From Streptomyces sp. DG1A-41 (GTDB lineage Bacteria; Actinomycetota; Actinomycetes; Streptomycetales; Streptomycetaceae): 64,000 bases of DNA. The notes under the pieces were generated by a model, which saw only the letters and a program-made list of their open reading frames with translations, was not told the origin of the DNA and searched no databases. How positions within the stretch are numbered: the stretch's first letter is position 1; each line of letters opens with the position of its first letter. This document shows, one piece after another, positions 24,573-32,855 of the stretch. Position numbers and translations under genes: made by a program. Location: NCBI RefSeq assembly GCF_037055355.1, contig NZ_CP146350.1, forward strand, positions 1,258,501-1,322,500. Direction: 5' to 3'.

Positions 24573-25511
24573 TCACCGGGCCAACGCGAGCAGTTCATCG
24601 ATCACCGGTTTCTCACCACCGTCACTGAGGTGGGCGATGGCCGCAAACGGCGCGATCACCTGGCTCCAGGCGTGGAGCCGGTCGCCATCGAGCCCGCACG
24701 CCGCCGCCACGCGCGCACAGCGGGTCTCGACGCCCTCCAGCCCAGCGCCGGCTACGACGTAGTCAACAGCGTCGAAGCACGGATCACCGAGACAGGCTTT
24801 CGGATCGATGGCCATGAGACCGCGCTCCGCGCCGCCGTCAAGCACGTTGCCCAGGTGCAGGTCGCCGTGGAGCAACACGGTTGTCGCTTCCGTGTCCAGC
24901 AGCCGCTCGCACCGCTGGATGGCCCTCTCCCACGCGGTGACGTCCATCCGTGCACTGATCGCAGGCTCGGACAGCCGCCTGCCGACCCGGGCGAAGGCCT
25001 CCTCGCACCGCCCGCGCAGCACACGCGTCGGCAGCGGAGGGGGAGCGACCCCGTGCAAGGCGGCGAGCAGATCCGACCACCGCCCCGGAAGCGAAGCAGC
25101 AGGCATTTCCTCTGCCGGCGCTCCGGGCACGATCTCCTCCAGCACCATTGCGCCCGCTTCCTCGTCGACGGCCAGCACAGAGGGCACTCGGCCCGAGGCA
25201 GCGAACCACCCCAGCATTCCTACCTGCTCGGCCAGAAGGGCCCGCTCAGGACTGATTTTCAGCATCGTCTCGTCCGTTATGCGTCTGGCGAGGTTGTCGA
25301 TCGAGGCGATGTGGATCATGGCCTCGGAGCTGGCGGTGAGGGGCTCGCAGTCGCGGGCGAGGCGGCGGCGCCTCTCGGGCGGGCGCCCGACGTACCGCCG
25401 GCAAGTGTGTGCGCCCAGGCGCGCGTTCTGCCTCGTCGAAGCACGGAACGGCTTCGGATGTCTTGGAATGAAACAGGCGCAACCCGACTTCGACCTCCCC
25501 CGCGGCACCAC
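24573..25511 (-). CDS. APH(6)/hydroxyurea phosphotransferase-like kinase
   Basis: Up to 312 residues. The C-terminal two thirds match the aminoglycoside/hydroxyurea resistance kinase family: TMLKISPERALLAEQVGMLGWFAA (ATP-binding Lys), MVLEEIVPG, the Brenner motif LLHGDLHLGNVL and the metal motif AIDPKACLGDPCFD. APH(6) enzymes phosphorylate streptomycin. The first ~50 residues (Arg-rich, from the start at 25511) do not look like the family, so either translation starts downstream or the N-terminus is degraded. It lies beside a Tn3 relic, in AT-richer DNA than its surroundings, suggesting horizontal acquisition. Substrate specificity is not determined. Confidence 0.72.
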   Translation of the reverse strand: MVPRGRSKSGCACFIPRHPKPFRASTRQNARLGAHTCRRYVGRPPERRRRLARDCEPLTASSEAMIHIASIDNLARRITDETMLKISPERALLAEQVGMLGWFAASGRVPSVLAVDEEAGAMVLEEIVPGAPAEEMPAASLPGRWSDLLAALHGVAPPPLPTRVLRGRCEEAFARVGRRLSEPAISARMDVTAWERAIQRCERLLDTEATTVLLHGDLHLGNVLDGGAERGLMAIDPKACLGDPCFDAVDYVVAGAGLEGVETRCARVAAACGLDGDRLHAWSQVIAPFAAIAHLSDGGEKPVIDELLALAR

Positions 25512-25618
25512 ACGATCGCACTACACAAAGCAGGACAAGGCGTCACGCCAAAGGAAAAACACCGGACAGGCCCGGCATCCTCAGGCCACCTCCACCGCGT
25601 ACGCGAGACAAGCGGCCT

Positions 25619-26044
25619 CTAGATCTTCTGCACATGGGTGGTGTCGGCACCGAGGAGGGTGCCGTCGGCCCTGGTCGGCACGATTTCCGGCACAGGGGTG
25701 CCGTGCTGGTCGACCAGGACGGAGTGAGCCTCGCCAGGGGCGAAGGCATGACGCTCTCCCCACTGCCGCAGGGTCACGATGACCGGAAAGAGGTCGCGAC
25801 CGACGTCGGTGAGTACGTATTCCCGGCGGCGGCCCGAAGGTGCGGTGCGCTGGGCGAGGAGCCCGCGAGCGGTGAGCTTGCGGAGGCGATCCGTGAGGAT
25901 GTTGCGGGCGATGCCGGTCCGTCGCTGGAAGTCGGTGAACGATCGCGCCCCGTCCATCGCGTCGCGGATGACGAGGAGGCTCCACTTGTCGCCGACGAGG
26001 TCGAGCGTGCGGGCGACGGGGCAGTCGGGGTCGGTCCAGGACAT
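25619..26044 (-). CDS. HxlR-family transcriptional regulator
   Basis: 141 residues from the ATG at 26044, which has GAGAGG upstream. HxlR winged helix: DCPVARTLDLVGDKWSLLVIRDAMDGARSFTDFQRRTGIARNILTDRLRKLTARGLL, with Cys 8 in the position often used as a redox sensor in this family. The C-terminal half is a short dimer/sensor region. It is divergent from an MFS efflux gene and is probably its repressor; a large inverted repeat lies between them. Confidence 0.9.
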   Translation of the reverse strand: MSWTDPDCPVARTLDLVGDKWSLLVIRDAMDGARSFTDFQRRTGIARNILTDRLRKLTARGLLAQRTAPSGRRREYVLTDVGRDLFPVIVTLRQWGERHAFAPGEAHSVLVDQHGTPVPEIVPTRADGTLLGADTTHVQKI

Positions 26045-26057
26045 GGCACCTCTCAAT

Positions 26058-26114
26058 GAGTTGCGGATTGAAACCATCATGCCGTACGGTCAAATCAGTT
26101 TCAACTTGCTACTG
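26058..26114. promoter_or_regulatory. Large inverted repeat between HxlR and MFS genes
   Basis: TTGAAAC (26068-26074) and GTTTCAA (26098-26104) are perfect arms. Extending outward, the two 17-nt arms (26058-26074 and 26098-26114) stay complementary at 11 positions. It lies in the 87-bp divergent gap and would cover both promoters, the expected site for the HxlR repressor. Confidence 0.55.
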
Positions 26115-26131
26115 ATTTGGATCGGAGTGCA

Positions 26132-27436
26132 ATGAACGCGTGGCGGCGGTTACTGCTCGCGGTGGTGTCCGGCGTCGCTGTGGCGAGCATCTATGCCGCG
26201 CAGCCGGTTCTGGAACCGATGGGACGCGATCTCGGTGTGTCGGCAGAACTCACCGGATGGATCATCGCGACCGGCCAGTTCGGTTATCTGGCAGGCCTGG
26301 TCCTGCTGGTGCCGCTCGGCGATGTGGTCGACAGGCGTCGGCTCATCGCCGTGCACCTGACGATCACCGCCATGGGCCTGATCCTCACGGCCTCGGCGTC
26401 AGCCGCCTGGGTGGCGTTCCTGGGGCTCGCGGCGGCTGGGGGGTTCGCGGTCGTGGTGCAGACGACGGTTGCCTACGCCGCGTCGATCTCGCCGCCTGGC
26501 GAACGTGGACGGAACATCGGTGTCGTGACCTCGGGCGTTGTGGTCGGCATCCTGGGCGCGCGGGTCGTCACCGGCACACTCGCCGAGGTGTGGGGCTGGC
26601 GGAGCGTGTATGCCGTGCTCGCGGTGCTGTCACTCGGGCTCCCAGCGCTCGTCCTCTTGGCACTGCCGTCGGAAAAGCGTCTCGACCAACCCGCGGCGTA
26701 CAGGCAGGTCGTCGTCTCGCTCGGCAGACTGTTCGGGCAGGGCATCTTCCTGACGCGCGGGCTCATCGCGTTCTTCTCGTTCGCATCCTTCGGAACCCTG
26801 TGGAGCGGACTGTCCCTCCCGCTGGCGCACGCGCCGTGGCAGCTGAGCGAGAGCCAGATCGGACTGTTCGGCGTCGCCGGACTCGCCGGCGCACTCGGCG
26901 CGGCACGCGCGGGACGGTGGGCGGACACAGGCCGGACGGCCCCGGTCACCGGTCTCGCGCTCGCCCTTCTCATCCTCTCGTGGGCAGCGATCGCACAGCT
27001 GCCGCGGTCACTGTGGGTCCTCATCGGCGGAATCGTGGTTCTCGACTTCGCGGTCCAAGCCGTGCATGTGAGCAACCAACACCTGCTCACCGCCGCGTTT
27101 GCGGATCGCGTCAGCAGCGTCATCGGCGGCTACATGGTCTTCTACTCACTCGGCTCCGCCCTTGGCGCCGCCGCGACCACCGTCCTCTTCACCGCCTACG
27201 GCTGGGCGGGCTCCAGTCTCCTCGGGGCCGGATTCGCGGCATGCGCGCTGGCTGTCTGGGCGACCGACCGGCGGCTGCGCCGCGTTGGCCTTGGTGAGCG
27301 CCTGCGGAGGGACAAGGCTCGTGAGCCGGACCGCGGCGCGCGGCAGTGGGAGCGGGAGCGGGAGCCGGATGTTGGCCCGGCTTGCTCCCTCGCCGGAGCC
27401 GTACCCCACGCTCACCACCACAGGTGCACGGGGTGA
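26132..27436 (+). CDS. MFS transporter (drug-efflux type) with a TTA codon
   Basis: 434 residues with about 12 membrane helices. The first half has GYLAGLVLLVPLGDVVDRRRL, the MFS loop 2-3 motif (GxLaDrxGrR type), then VTSGVVVGILGARVVTG, an antiporter motif C-like helix 5. It is probably an H+-coupled exporter of the YnfM/Ara-type group. Codon 7 is TTA (26150-26152), so translation should depend on the bldA tRNA in Streptomyces. ATG 26132 follows GGAG by 6 nt. The hydrophilic C-terminal ~50 residues (Arg/Glu/His-rich) look like a run-on tail. Divergent from its likely HxlR repressor. Confidence 0.88.
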   Translation: MNAWRRLLLAVVSGVAVASIYAAQPVLEPMGRDLGVSAELTGWIIATGQFGYLAGLVLLVPLGDVVDRRRLIAVHLTITAMGLILTASASAAWVAFLGLAAAGGFAVVVQTTVAYAASISPPGERGRNIGVVTSGVVVGILGARVVTGTLAEVWGWRSVYAVLAVLSLGLPALVLLALPSEKRLDQPAAYRQVVVSLGRLFGQGIFLTRGLIAFFSFASFGTLWSGLSLPLAHAPWQLSESQIGLFGVAGLAGALGAARAGRWADTGRTAPVTGLALALLILSWAAIAQLPRSLWVLIGGIVVLDFAVQAVHVSNQHLLTAAFADRVSSVIGGYMVFYSLGSALGAAATTVLFTAYGWAGSSLLGAGFAACALAVWATDRRLRRVGLGERLRRDKAREPDRGARQWEREREPDVGPACSLAGAVPHAHHHRCTG

Positions 27437-27499
27437 ACCGGGCCAGCTCACGCGAATTGGCCTTGGCCCGCCGCTTCGGCGAGCCTCTAGCGTCGGGGC

Positions 27500-28321
27500 A
27501 TGCGGATTCGAATCGTCGACGCCTTCACCGATCGCCCCTTCTCCGGCAACCCGGCCGGGCTCGTCCTTCTGAACGACGCGGACGCCTTCCCGGACGACAC
27601 CTGGCTCCAGAACGTCGCCCTGGAGGTCAACCACGCCGAGACGGCCTTCGCCCATCCTCTCCCCGACGGCGGCGAGGCCGACTGGGCGCTGCGCTGGTTC
27701 ACGCCGGCCGTCGAGGTCGCGATGTGCGGCCACGCGACGCTGGCCACCGCCCACGTCCTGTACACCACCGGCACCCACGAGGGCCCGGTACGGTTCGCCA
27801 CCCGCAGCGGCGTCCTCATCGCCACGCCCGCCGAGGACGGCTCCGTCACGCTGGACTTCCCGACGGCTCCGCTCACCCGGATCGACCCACCGGACGGCCT
27901 CGCCGAGGCGCTGGGCACCGAGCCGCTCACGGTCCTCGACACCGGCCCGAACATCGGCGACCTGCTGGTCGAGGTCGCCGACGAGAAGACGGTGCACGGC
28001 CTCGGCCCCGATCTCAAGGCCCTCGCCTCCGCCCATTCCGAGCGCGGCGTCATCGCCACGGCCCGCGCGGAAGCCCCCGACCAGGGCTACGACTTCGTCT
28101 CGCGCTGCTTCTTCCCGAACGTCGGCATCGACGAGGACCAGGTGACCGGCAGCGCCCACACCGCGCTCGCCCCGTTCTGGTCCGAGCGTCTCGGCAGCAC
28201 CCGGCTCACCGGCCTCCAGGCCTCGCCCCGCTCCGGCCGCGTCCGCACGGAGCTGCGGGGCGACCGCACCCTGCTCACCGGCAGGGCGGTCACCGTCATC
28301 GAGGGCGAGCTGCTGGCCTGA
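27500..28321 (+). CDS. PhzF-family isomerase/epimerase
   Basis: 273 residues with the duplicated diaminopimelate-epimerase-like fold. The N-terminus IRIVDAFTDRPFSGNPAGLVLL is the PhzF signature and E47 in VNHAETAF is the catalytic acid of PhzF. The segment AVEVAMCGHATLATAHVL and the C-terminal GIDEDQVTGSAHTALAPFW also match. PhzF isomerises dihydrohydroxyanthranilate in phenazine synthesis, but no other phenazine gene is present, so this is a stand-alone family member of unknown substrate. TAGCGT lies 6 nt before the ATG, suggesting leaderless translation. Confidence 0.92.
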   Translation: MRIRIVDAFTDRPFSGNPAGLVLLNDADAFPDDTWLQNVALEVNHAETAFAHPLPDGGEADWALRWFTPAVEVAMCGHATLATAHVLYTTGTHEGPVRFATRSGVLIATPAEDGSVTLDFPTAPLTRIDPPDGLAEALGTEPLTVLDTGPNIGDLLVEVADEKTVHGLGPDLKALASAHSERGVIATARAEAPDQGYDFVSRCFFPNVGIDEDQVTGSAHTALAPFWSERLGSTRLTGLQASPRSGRVRTELRGDRTLLTGRAVTVIEGELLA

Positions 28322-28341
28322 GACGACCCCTCCCCGGTCTC

Positions 28342-29157
28342 TCACGCCGTCGGCAGCCACCCGACCTTGCCCGCCAGCAGGGCGTATCCCACGAAGGCAC
28401 CGATGTCGAGCAGCGAGTGGGCCACTACCAGCGGGCCCACTCGACCCCAGCGTCGGTACAGGTAGACGAACACCACGCCCATGACCATGTTGCCTATGAA
28501 GCCGCCGATGCCCTGGTAGAGGTGGTACGAGCCGCGCAGGACCGAGCTGCCCACGAGCGCGGCCGTCGGCGTCCAGCCCAGCTGGCCGAGGCGGCGCAGC
28601 AGGTAGCCGACGACGATCACTTCCTCCAGCACCGCGTTCTGGATCGCCGAGAGGATCAGCACGGGGTACTTCCACCACACGTCGGGCAGCGCCTCGGGCA
28701 CCACGGTGAGGTTGAAGCCGAGGCCGCGGGCGGCCAGGTAGAAGGCGATTCCGGTGCTGCCGATGACCGCCGCGATCGCCGCCCCGCGGCCGAGGTCGGG
28801 CCAGGGCCGGGTCCGGTCGAAGCCGAGGGTGCGCAGGCCCGCGCCCTCGCGCAGCAGGAAGTGCGCGACGAGTACGACGGGCACGAGCGCGGTGGTGATC
28901 CCGAAGAGCTGCCAGGCCAGGTCCAGCCAGGGACGGCCGGGCGCGGCCGAGGCGTTCATCGTGGCCGCCTGGTCCTTCAGCCCGCCTGGCTTGGTGACCG
29001 AGCCGATGAAGCTGATCAGGGCGGAGACTCCGCTCGCTCCCAGCGAGAGTGCCAGCACGAGCAGCGTCTCGTTGCGGAGCATCCGCCGCGAGAGCCGCTG
29101 CTGGGGAATGGAATCGTCGGCCACCGGGCTCGCCTCCGCCTGCACACCTGCCTCCAC
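28342..29157 (-). CDS. CPBP-family intramembrane metalloprotease
   Basis: 271 residues with 7-8 membrane helices. The CAAX-protease/bacteriocin-processing signatures are present: EEVIVVGYLLRRL (motif 1, Glu-Glu with distal Arg), LRGSYHLYQG (motif 2, His) and VAHSLLD (motif 3, His). Members cleave membrane substrates, process peptides or act as self-immunity proteins. No precursor peptide is seen nearby. GTG start at 29157. It faces the PhzF gene tail to tail, with a 20-bp gap. Confidence 0.88.
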   Translation of the reverse strand: MEAGVQAEASPVADDSIPQQRLSRRMLRNETLLVLALSLGASGVSALISFIGSVTKPGGLKDQAATMNASAAPGRPWLDLAWQLFGITTALVPVVLVAHFLLREGAGLRTLGFDRTRPWPDLGRGAAIAAVIGSTGIAFYLAARGLGFNLTVVPEALPDVWWKYPVLILSAIQNAVLEEVIVVGYLLRRLGQLGWTPTAALVGSSVLRGSYHLYQGIGGFIGNMVMGVVFVYLYRRWGRVGPLVVAHSLLDIGAFVGYALLAGKVGWLPTA

Positions 29158-29320
29158 TTCACCGACCTGTCGGATCAGTATGAGGCCGGCGGCGCATCAG
29201 CCCCACGGCACGGGCTCTGACTGACGTACCGGCCAGGTACGCCTGGCAGCCCGACGAAACCAGCTCCGGCCCACCCACCGACCCGGCACGCCCCGCAGAC
29301 GAAACGCGCCCGTCGGCCCA

Positions 29321-30838
29321 TCAACCCAAGGGCACCGGCTCCGGCAACCCCACCGGCCAGGTGTGCACCGGCTCCCCCTTGTGCATCAGCTCGCGGTACC
29401 GCCGGGTCGTCGCCGCCAGCGCGGCCTCCCTCGGGTGGCCCGCGTCCAGCGCCCTGTGGAAGGTCGCGGCCTGCCAGCTCGCCCCGTTCACCCTGCGACG
29501 GCACCGCTCCTCGATCACGCCCAGGTACAGATCGCGGTCGGCCGGCTCCACGCCCCACGCGTCCAGCCCGGCCTCGGCGAGCGGCAGCAGTTCGTCGCGG
29601 ACCAGGCTCACCGCGTCGACCTGCGCGGTGCCGCCGTAGCGGCCGCGCCGGGGCCAGGTGAAGCGGGCGTCGATGCCGTCCTTGCACGCGGCGTCGAAGT
29701 TGGCGGCGGCGGCCTCGAACGGCAGCCTTGTCCACACCGGCCGGGCCTCCTCGGCGAGGGCGCGGACCACGCCGTAGTAGAACGCCGCGTTGGCGACGAC
29801 GTCGGTGACGGTGGGCCCGGCGGGCAGGACGCGGTTCTCCACGCGCAGGTGGGGGACGCCGTCGGCGATGCCGTAGACCGGGCGGTTCCAGCGGTAGATC
29901 GTGCCGTTGTGCAGGACGAGTTCGGCGAGGGCCGGGACGCCGCCCTGGTCGAGGACCTCCAGCGGGTCCTCGTCGTCGCAGATCGGCAGCAGCGCCGGGT
30001 AGTAGCGCAGGTTCTCCTCGAAGAGGTCGTACGCCGAGGTGATCCAGCGCTCCCCGAACCAGGTGCGCGGCCGGACGCCCTGGGCCTGGAGTTCGGGCGG
30101 GCGTGTGTCGGTGGACTGCTGGAACAGCGGAGGCCGGGACTCGCGCCACAGCTCACGGCCGAAGAGGAAGGGCGAGTTGGCGCCGACGGCGATCTGCGCG
30201 GCGGCGACCGCCTGAGCCGCGTTCCACACGTCGGCGAAGCGGGCCGGTGTGACCTGGAGGTGCAGCTGCACGGAGGTGCAGGCGGCCTCCGGCGCGATCG
30301 ACTTCGAGGTGCAGGTGAGGTGCTCGACGCCGTCGATGTCGAGGGTGAACTCCTCGCCCCGGGCGGCCACGATCTGGTCGTTGAGGAGGGTGTAGCGGTC
30401 GACGTCGGAGAGGTTCGACGACACCAGGTCGTCCCGGTCGAGGGTCGGCAGAATGCCGATCATCACGATTCCCGCGTCGACCTCGCCGGCTTTCCGGTCG
30501 GCATATGCCAGCGACGTACGGAGTTCCTCCGCGAGCCGGTCGAATACCCGACCACCCAATCGATGTGGAGGAATGTTGACTTCCAGGTTGAACATGGCGA
30601 GTTCTGTTTGGAAATCACGACTCGCGATACGTTCCAGGACTTGCGCGTTCAACATTTTCGGCATGCCGTCGGCGCCCGCGAGATTCAACTCGATCTCCAG
30701 CCCCATGAGGTTCCTGGGGCGATCGAACCGCTTCTCCGCCAGGAGTCGCTCCAAGCCCGTCAGGCACCGACGGAGCTTGTCGCGGTAGCGCTGGCGATCG
30801 GACAGGTCGAACCGGCCTGCCACGACCTTCTCCCCCAT
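29321..30838 (-). CDS. Glutamate-cysteine ligase (GCS2)-like protein
   Basis: 505 residues, ATG 30838 with a strong GAGGAGGGAG site. The GCS2-type carboxylate-amine ligase fold is indicated by LMGLEIELNLAGADG (catalytic/metal Glu residues) at 45-58, ELAMFNLEVNIPP, and HLRVENRVLPAGPTVTDVVAN. Family members form gamma-glutamyl bonds with ATP. Streptomycetes make mycothiol rather than glutathione, so a substrate other than cysteine for glutathione is likely; EgtA-like or unknown roles are possible. No pathway neighbours help. Single gene. Confidence 0.83.
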   Translation of the reverse strand: MGEKVVAGRFDLSDRQRYRDKLRRCLTGLERLLAEKRFDRPRNLMGLEIELNLAGADGMPKMLNAQVLERIASRDFQTELAMFNLEVNIPPHRLGGRVFDRLAEELRTSLAYADRKAGEVDAGIVMIGILPTLDRDDLVSSNLSDVDRYTLLNDQIVAARGEEFTLDIDGVEHLTCTSKSIAPEAACTSVQLHLQVTPARFADVWNAAQAVAAAQIAVGANSPFLFGRELWRESRPPLFQQSTDTRPPELQAQGVRPRTWFGERWITSAYDLFEENLRYYPALLPICDDEDPLEVLDQGGVPALAELVLHNGTIYRWNRPVYGIADGVPHLRVENRVLPAGPTVTDVVANAAFYYGVVRALAEEARPVWTRLPFEAAAANFDAACKDGIDARFTWPRRGRYGGTAQVDAVSLVRDELLPLAEAGLDAWGVEPADRDLYLGVIEERCRRRVNGASWQAATFHRALDAGHPREAALAATTRRYRELMHKGEPVHTWPVGLPEPVPLG

Positions 30839-31397
30839 CGAAGCTCCCTCCTCGGATGATGCGGGGCCGAAGATCCGGCCGCCGGGGCCCCGGTCAGGTG
30901 GAGGATGCCCAGCGAAAGCGATCGATAACGTCCCGGCCGGACTCGCCGACCGCTACGCTGGTCACGGATGACCGGTGGCACATTCACTCGGCATGACGCA
31001 GAGGCCCGGGTTTCGGGCAGCGCGAACTCATGAAAAACGCCGACGAGAATGGGCCGACCGCCGCGCGGGCATTCGCCGAGGTCATCGCCGCAGACCCCGC
31101 ATGGAATCGGGATGATTCTCGCATATCACCGACCGAATGTACTCTTGTTCTACTCACCGGAAACGGCTAGACGAAACACAGTCTGAACCCGTGTCGTATA
31201 AACTCGGCGAACAAGGCAGAAGGCTGGCGCCCACGGTCGATGGGTCCTGCCGTCGAGGCGATGTTCGGCGGACCCCACCCCCCTCTCGTTCTTGAGACCC
31301 CGGCCCCTGCCTCTCTGACCCCCGTGAGCTGACAGCGCCGTCCGCCCCCGGCCCCCGCCCTCGCGCCACCGTGCCTTTTGAATGAGAGGCGACCCAC
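30839..31397. other. 559-bp intergenic region
   Basis: Between the divergent GCS-like gene and the conserved hypothetical at 31398. It is AT-richer than its flanks (31030-31200). Apart from one possible 46-codon frame at 31030-31170 I see no gene, RNA or strong hairpin. It probably holds two promoters. Confidence 0.5.
31030..31170 (+). CDS. Possible 46-residue small ORF
   Basis: ATG to TAG, opening MKNADENGPTAARAFAEVIA and ending LVLLTGNG. There is no clear ribosome binding site, codon third-position bias is weaker than in neighbouring genes, and no family is recognised. An in-frame TGA lies shortly upstream, so it is not the tail of a longer frame. Listed because it fills part of a long geneless gap. 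Confidence 0.2.
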   Translation: MKNADENGPTAARAFAEVIAADPAWNRDDSRISPTECTLVLLTGNG

Positions 31398-31982
31398 ATG
31401 CCGCTGCATGTTCCCCCGGCTCCCGCGCCCGCACTCCGTTCCGTCCTCACTGCGCTCTCCTCTCCCACCGCGGTCCGCGAGGCCCGAACTCCCTCCCTGC
31501 TCCGCGCCCAAGGACCCGTCACGCCCGATCTCCCACTGCCCGTCCACGTCCTCGACCGGGTCACGGCCGAGGGCCTGTCGGCCACCCGGCTGGCCGGGTG
31601 GCGCTTCCTGATCCGCTGCGGCGGCCGCTCGGTGGCCGCGGCCGAGACCATGCTGACGCCCGACGGCTGGGCCTTCTCCCGCTTCTTCGAGGGCCCGTAC
31701 ATCACCTCGACCGAGCGCGCCCTGCGCCAGGCCGAGACGATGGCGCAGCCGTACCAGCCCCGCCTGCTGTCCGTGCCCGGCCTGTACATGCTGACGCTCT
31801 GGCTGCACGAGGACTGCACCGCCGACGGTGGCGCCGGTCATCCCGCCGCCACCGACCTGCTCGTCCCCCTGGCCCCCGCGCCTCCCGGCATCGCGGCCCA
31901 TCGCCCGCACCGCGTCGCCGAACTGCTCCCGGTGCTGACCCACCGGGTGACTCCGACGCGGCTGCTCGGCTCACCCGCCTGA
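31398..31982 (+). CDS. Conserved hypothetical protein
   Basis: 194 residues, soluble, no signal peptide. A Pro-rich N-terminal third is followed by a compact region (LPVHVLDRVTAEGLSATRLAGWRFLIRCGGRSVAAAETMLTPDGWAFSRFFEGPYITSTERALRQAE) that looks like a folded domain I do not recognise. GAGAGG lies 8 nt before the ATG. Codon usage is fully streptomycete. Function unknown. Confidence 0.75.
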   Translation: MPLHVPPAPAPALRSVLTALSSPTAVREARTPSLLRAQGPVTPDLPLPVHVLDRVTAEGLSATRLAGWRFLIRCGGRSVAAAETMLTPDGWAFSRFFEGPYITSTERALRQAETMAQPYQPRLLSVPGLYMLTLWLHEDCTADGGAGHPAATDLLVPLAPAPPGIAAHRPHRVAELLPVLTHRVTPTRLLGSPA

Positions 31983-32438
31983 AGCGCCCCGCCCCGAAGC
32001 ACTCCGAAGCACTCCGCGCCCCGTCGCCGAATTCCTCGGCGGCGGGGTCGCCCTTTGTTCTTTCGCTCGTTCGCTCGAGCGAGACACCTGACAGTTCGCT
32101 CGTACGAGCACCCAACAGCTCCTACGAGCCGGAATGGACCGCCTACCCGACCGGACTAGCCCCATCCGGCCACCACGAACCATCCGAAGTGACAGTCCAG
32201 TTGGGATGAACCGTCCGCGCGGGTGATGCGTCATGAACCTGTGAGAAGCGGTGCCGCGAAATCCCTGCGGATCGGCGTCCGTAGGGCAACACTGGGTTCC
32301 GACGACTTATCACAACGGGGGGCGGCCATGGACGACACTTCCAGCCGCGGAACAGACACGACAGCCGACTCAGCCGATTCGGCAAACTCATCCGACCCGC
32401 TCATCTCATCCACCACGACTCAGCGAAAGATCCCACCC
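31983..32438. other. 456-bp intergenic region with tandem palindromes
   Basis: Between the hypothetical gene and the DUF5999 gene. Perfect palindromes TCGCTCGAGCGA (32070-32081) and GCTCGTACGAGC (32097-32108) have centres 27 bp apart. An alternative upstream ATG for the DUF5999 frame lies at 32328. Otherwise nothing coding is seen. Confidence 0.5.
32070..32108. promoter_or_regulatory. Two 12-bp perfect palindromes
   Basis: TCGCTCGAGCGA and GCTCGTACGAGC share CGCTCG half-sites, and their centres are 27 bp apart. They could be operators for the downstream DUF5999 gene or a terminator-like structure after the upstream gene. Confidence 0.35.
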
Positions 32439-32645
32439 ATGTGCCAGCACCAGACTCCGTGCCCGTCAGCCGAATCCGCCGACCGGGAATCCGCCCGTCT
32501 CGTGGCGCACCACCCGGAGCAGGGTTGGAGCCTGCTGTGCAACGGCGTGGTGCTCTTCGAGGACACCGGCGAGCTCCTGCCGGACGGCCGGATCATCGCC
32601 CCGCACCGTCCGCTGGCGTCCAGCCACGTGATGACGGCCGCCTGA
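32439..32645 (+). CDS. DUF5999 family protein
   Basis: 68 residues from ATG 32439: MCQHQTPCPSAESADRESARLVAHHPEQGWSLLCNGVVLFEDTGELLPDG and a short tail. This small Cys/His-containing protein (MCQHQxxCP opening) is conserved in Streptomyces; the C-x4-C and a third Cys might bind metal. The frame continues upstream to ATG 32328 with a Ser/Asp-rich extension, but family members, as I recall, start at MCQHQ. Function unknown. A terminator hairpin follows at 32684. Confidence 0.82.
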   Translation: MCQHQTPCPSAESADRESARLVAHHPEQGWSLLCNGVVLFEDTGELLPDGRIIAPHRPLASSHVMTAA

Positions 32646-32683
32646 GGCCGCCGGGCGGCGTGACGTACCGCCCGCAGACATGA

Positions 32684-32718
32684 GGGGCCGGCCGCAGGAC
32701 ACCCTGCGAACCGGCCCC
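32684..32718 (+). terminator. Hairpin terminator after DUF5999 gene
   Basis: Two-tier stem: GGGGCCGG/CCGGCCCC outside and CGCAGG/CCTGCG inside, with a small internal bulge and an ACAC loop, 38 bp after the stop. Confidence 0.75.
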
Positions 32719-32855
32719 GACGCGCGTCCGGATGCCGTCACTCCCCGTCCCCTCCCGCGACGTCCCGTTCATGGCTCGTACGCCTTCCCACGGATGCCCG
32801 TTTTCCGGAAGACTCCTGGAAGTTTCGGGGTCGCCCGTCGACGGAGGTGGGGCAA

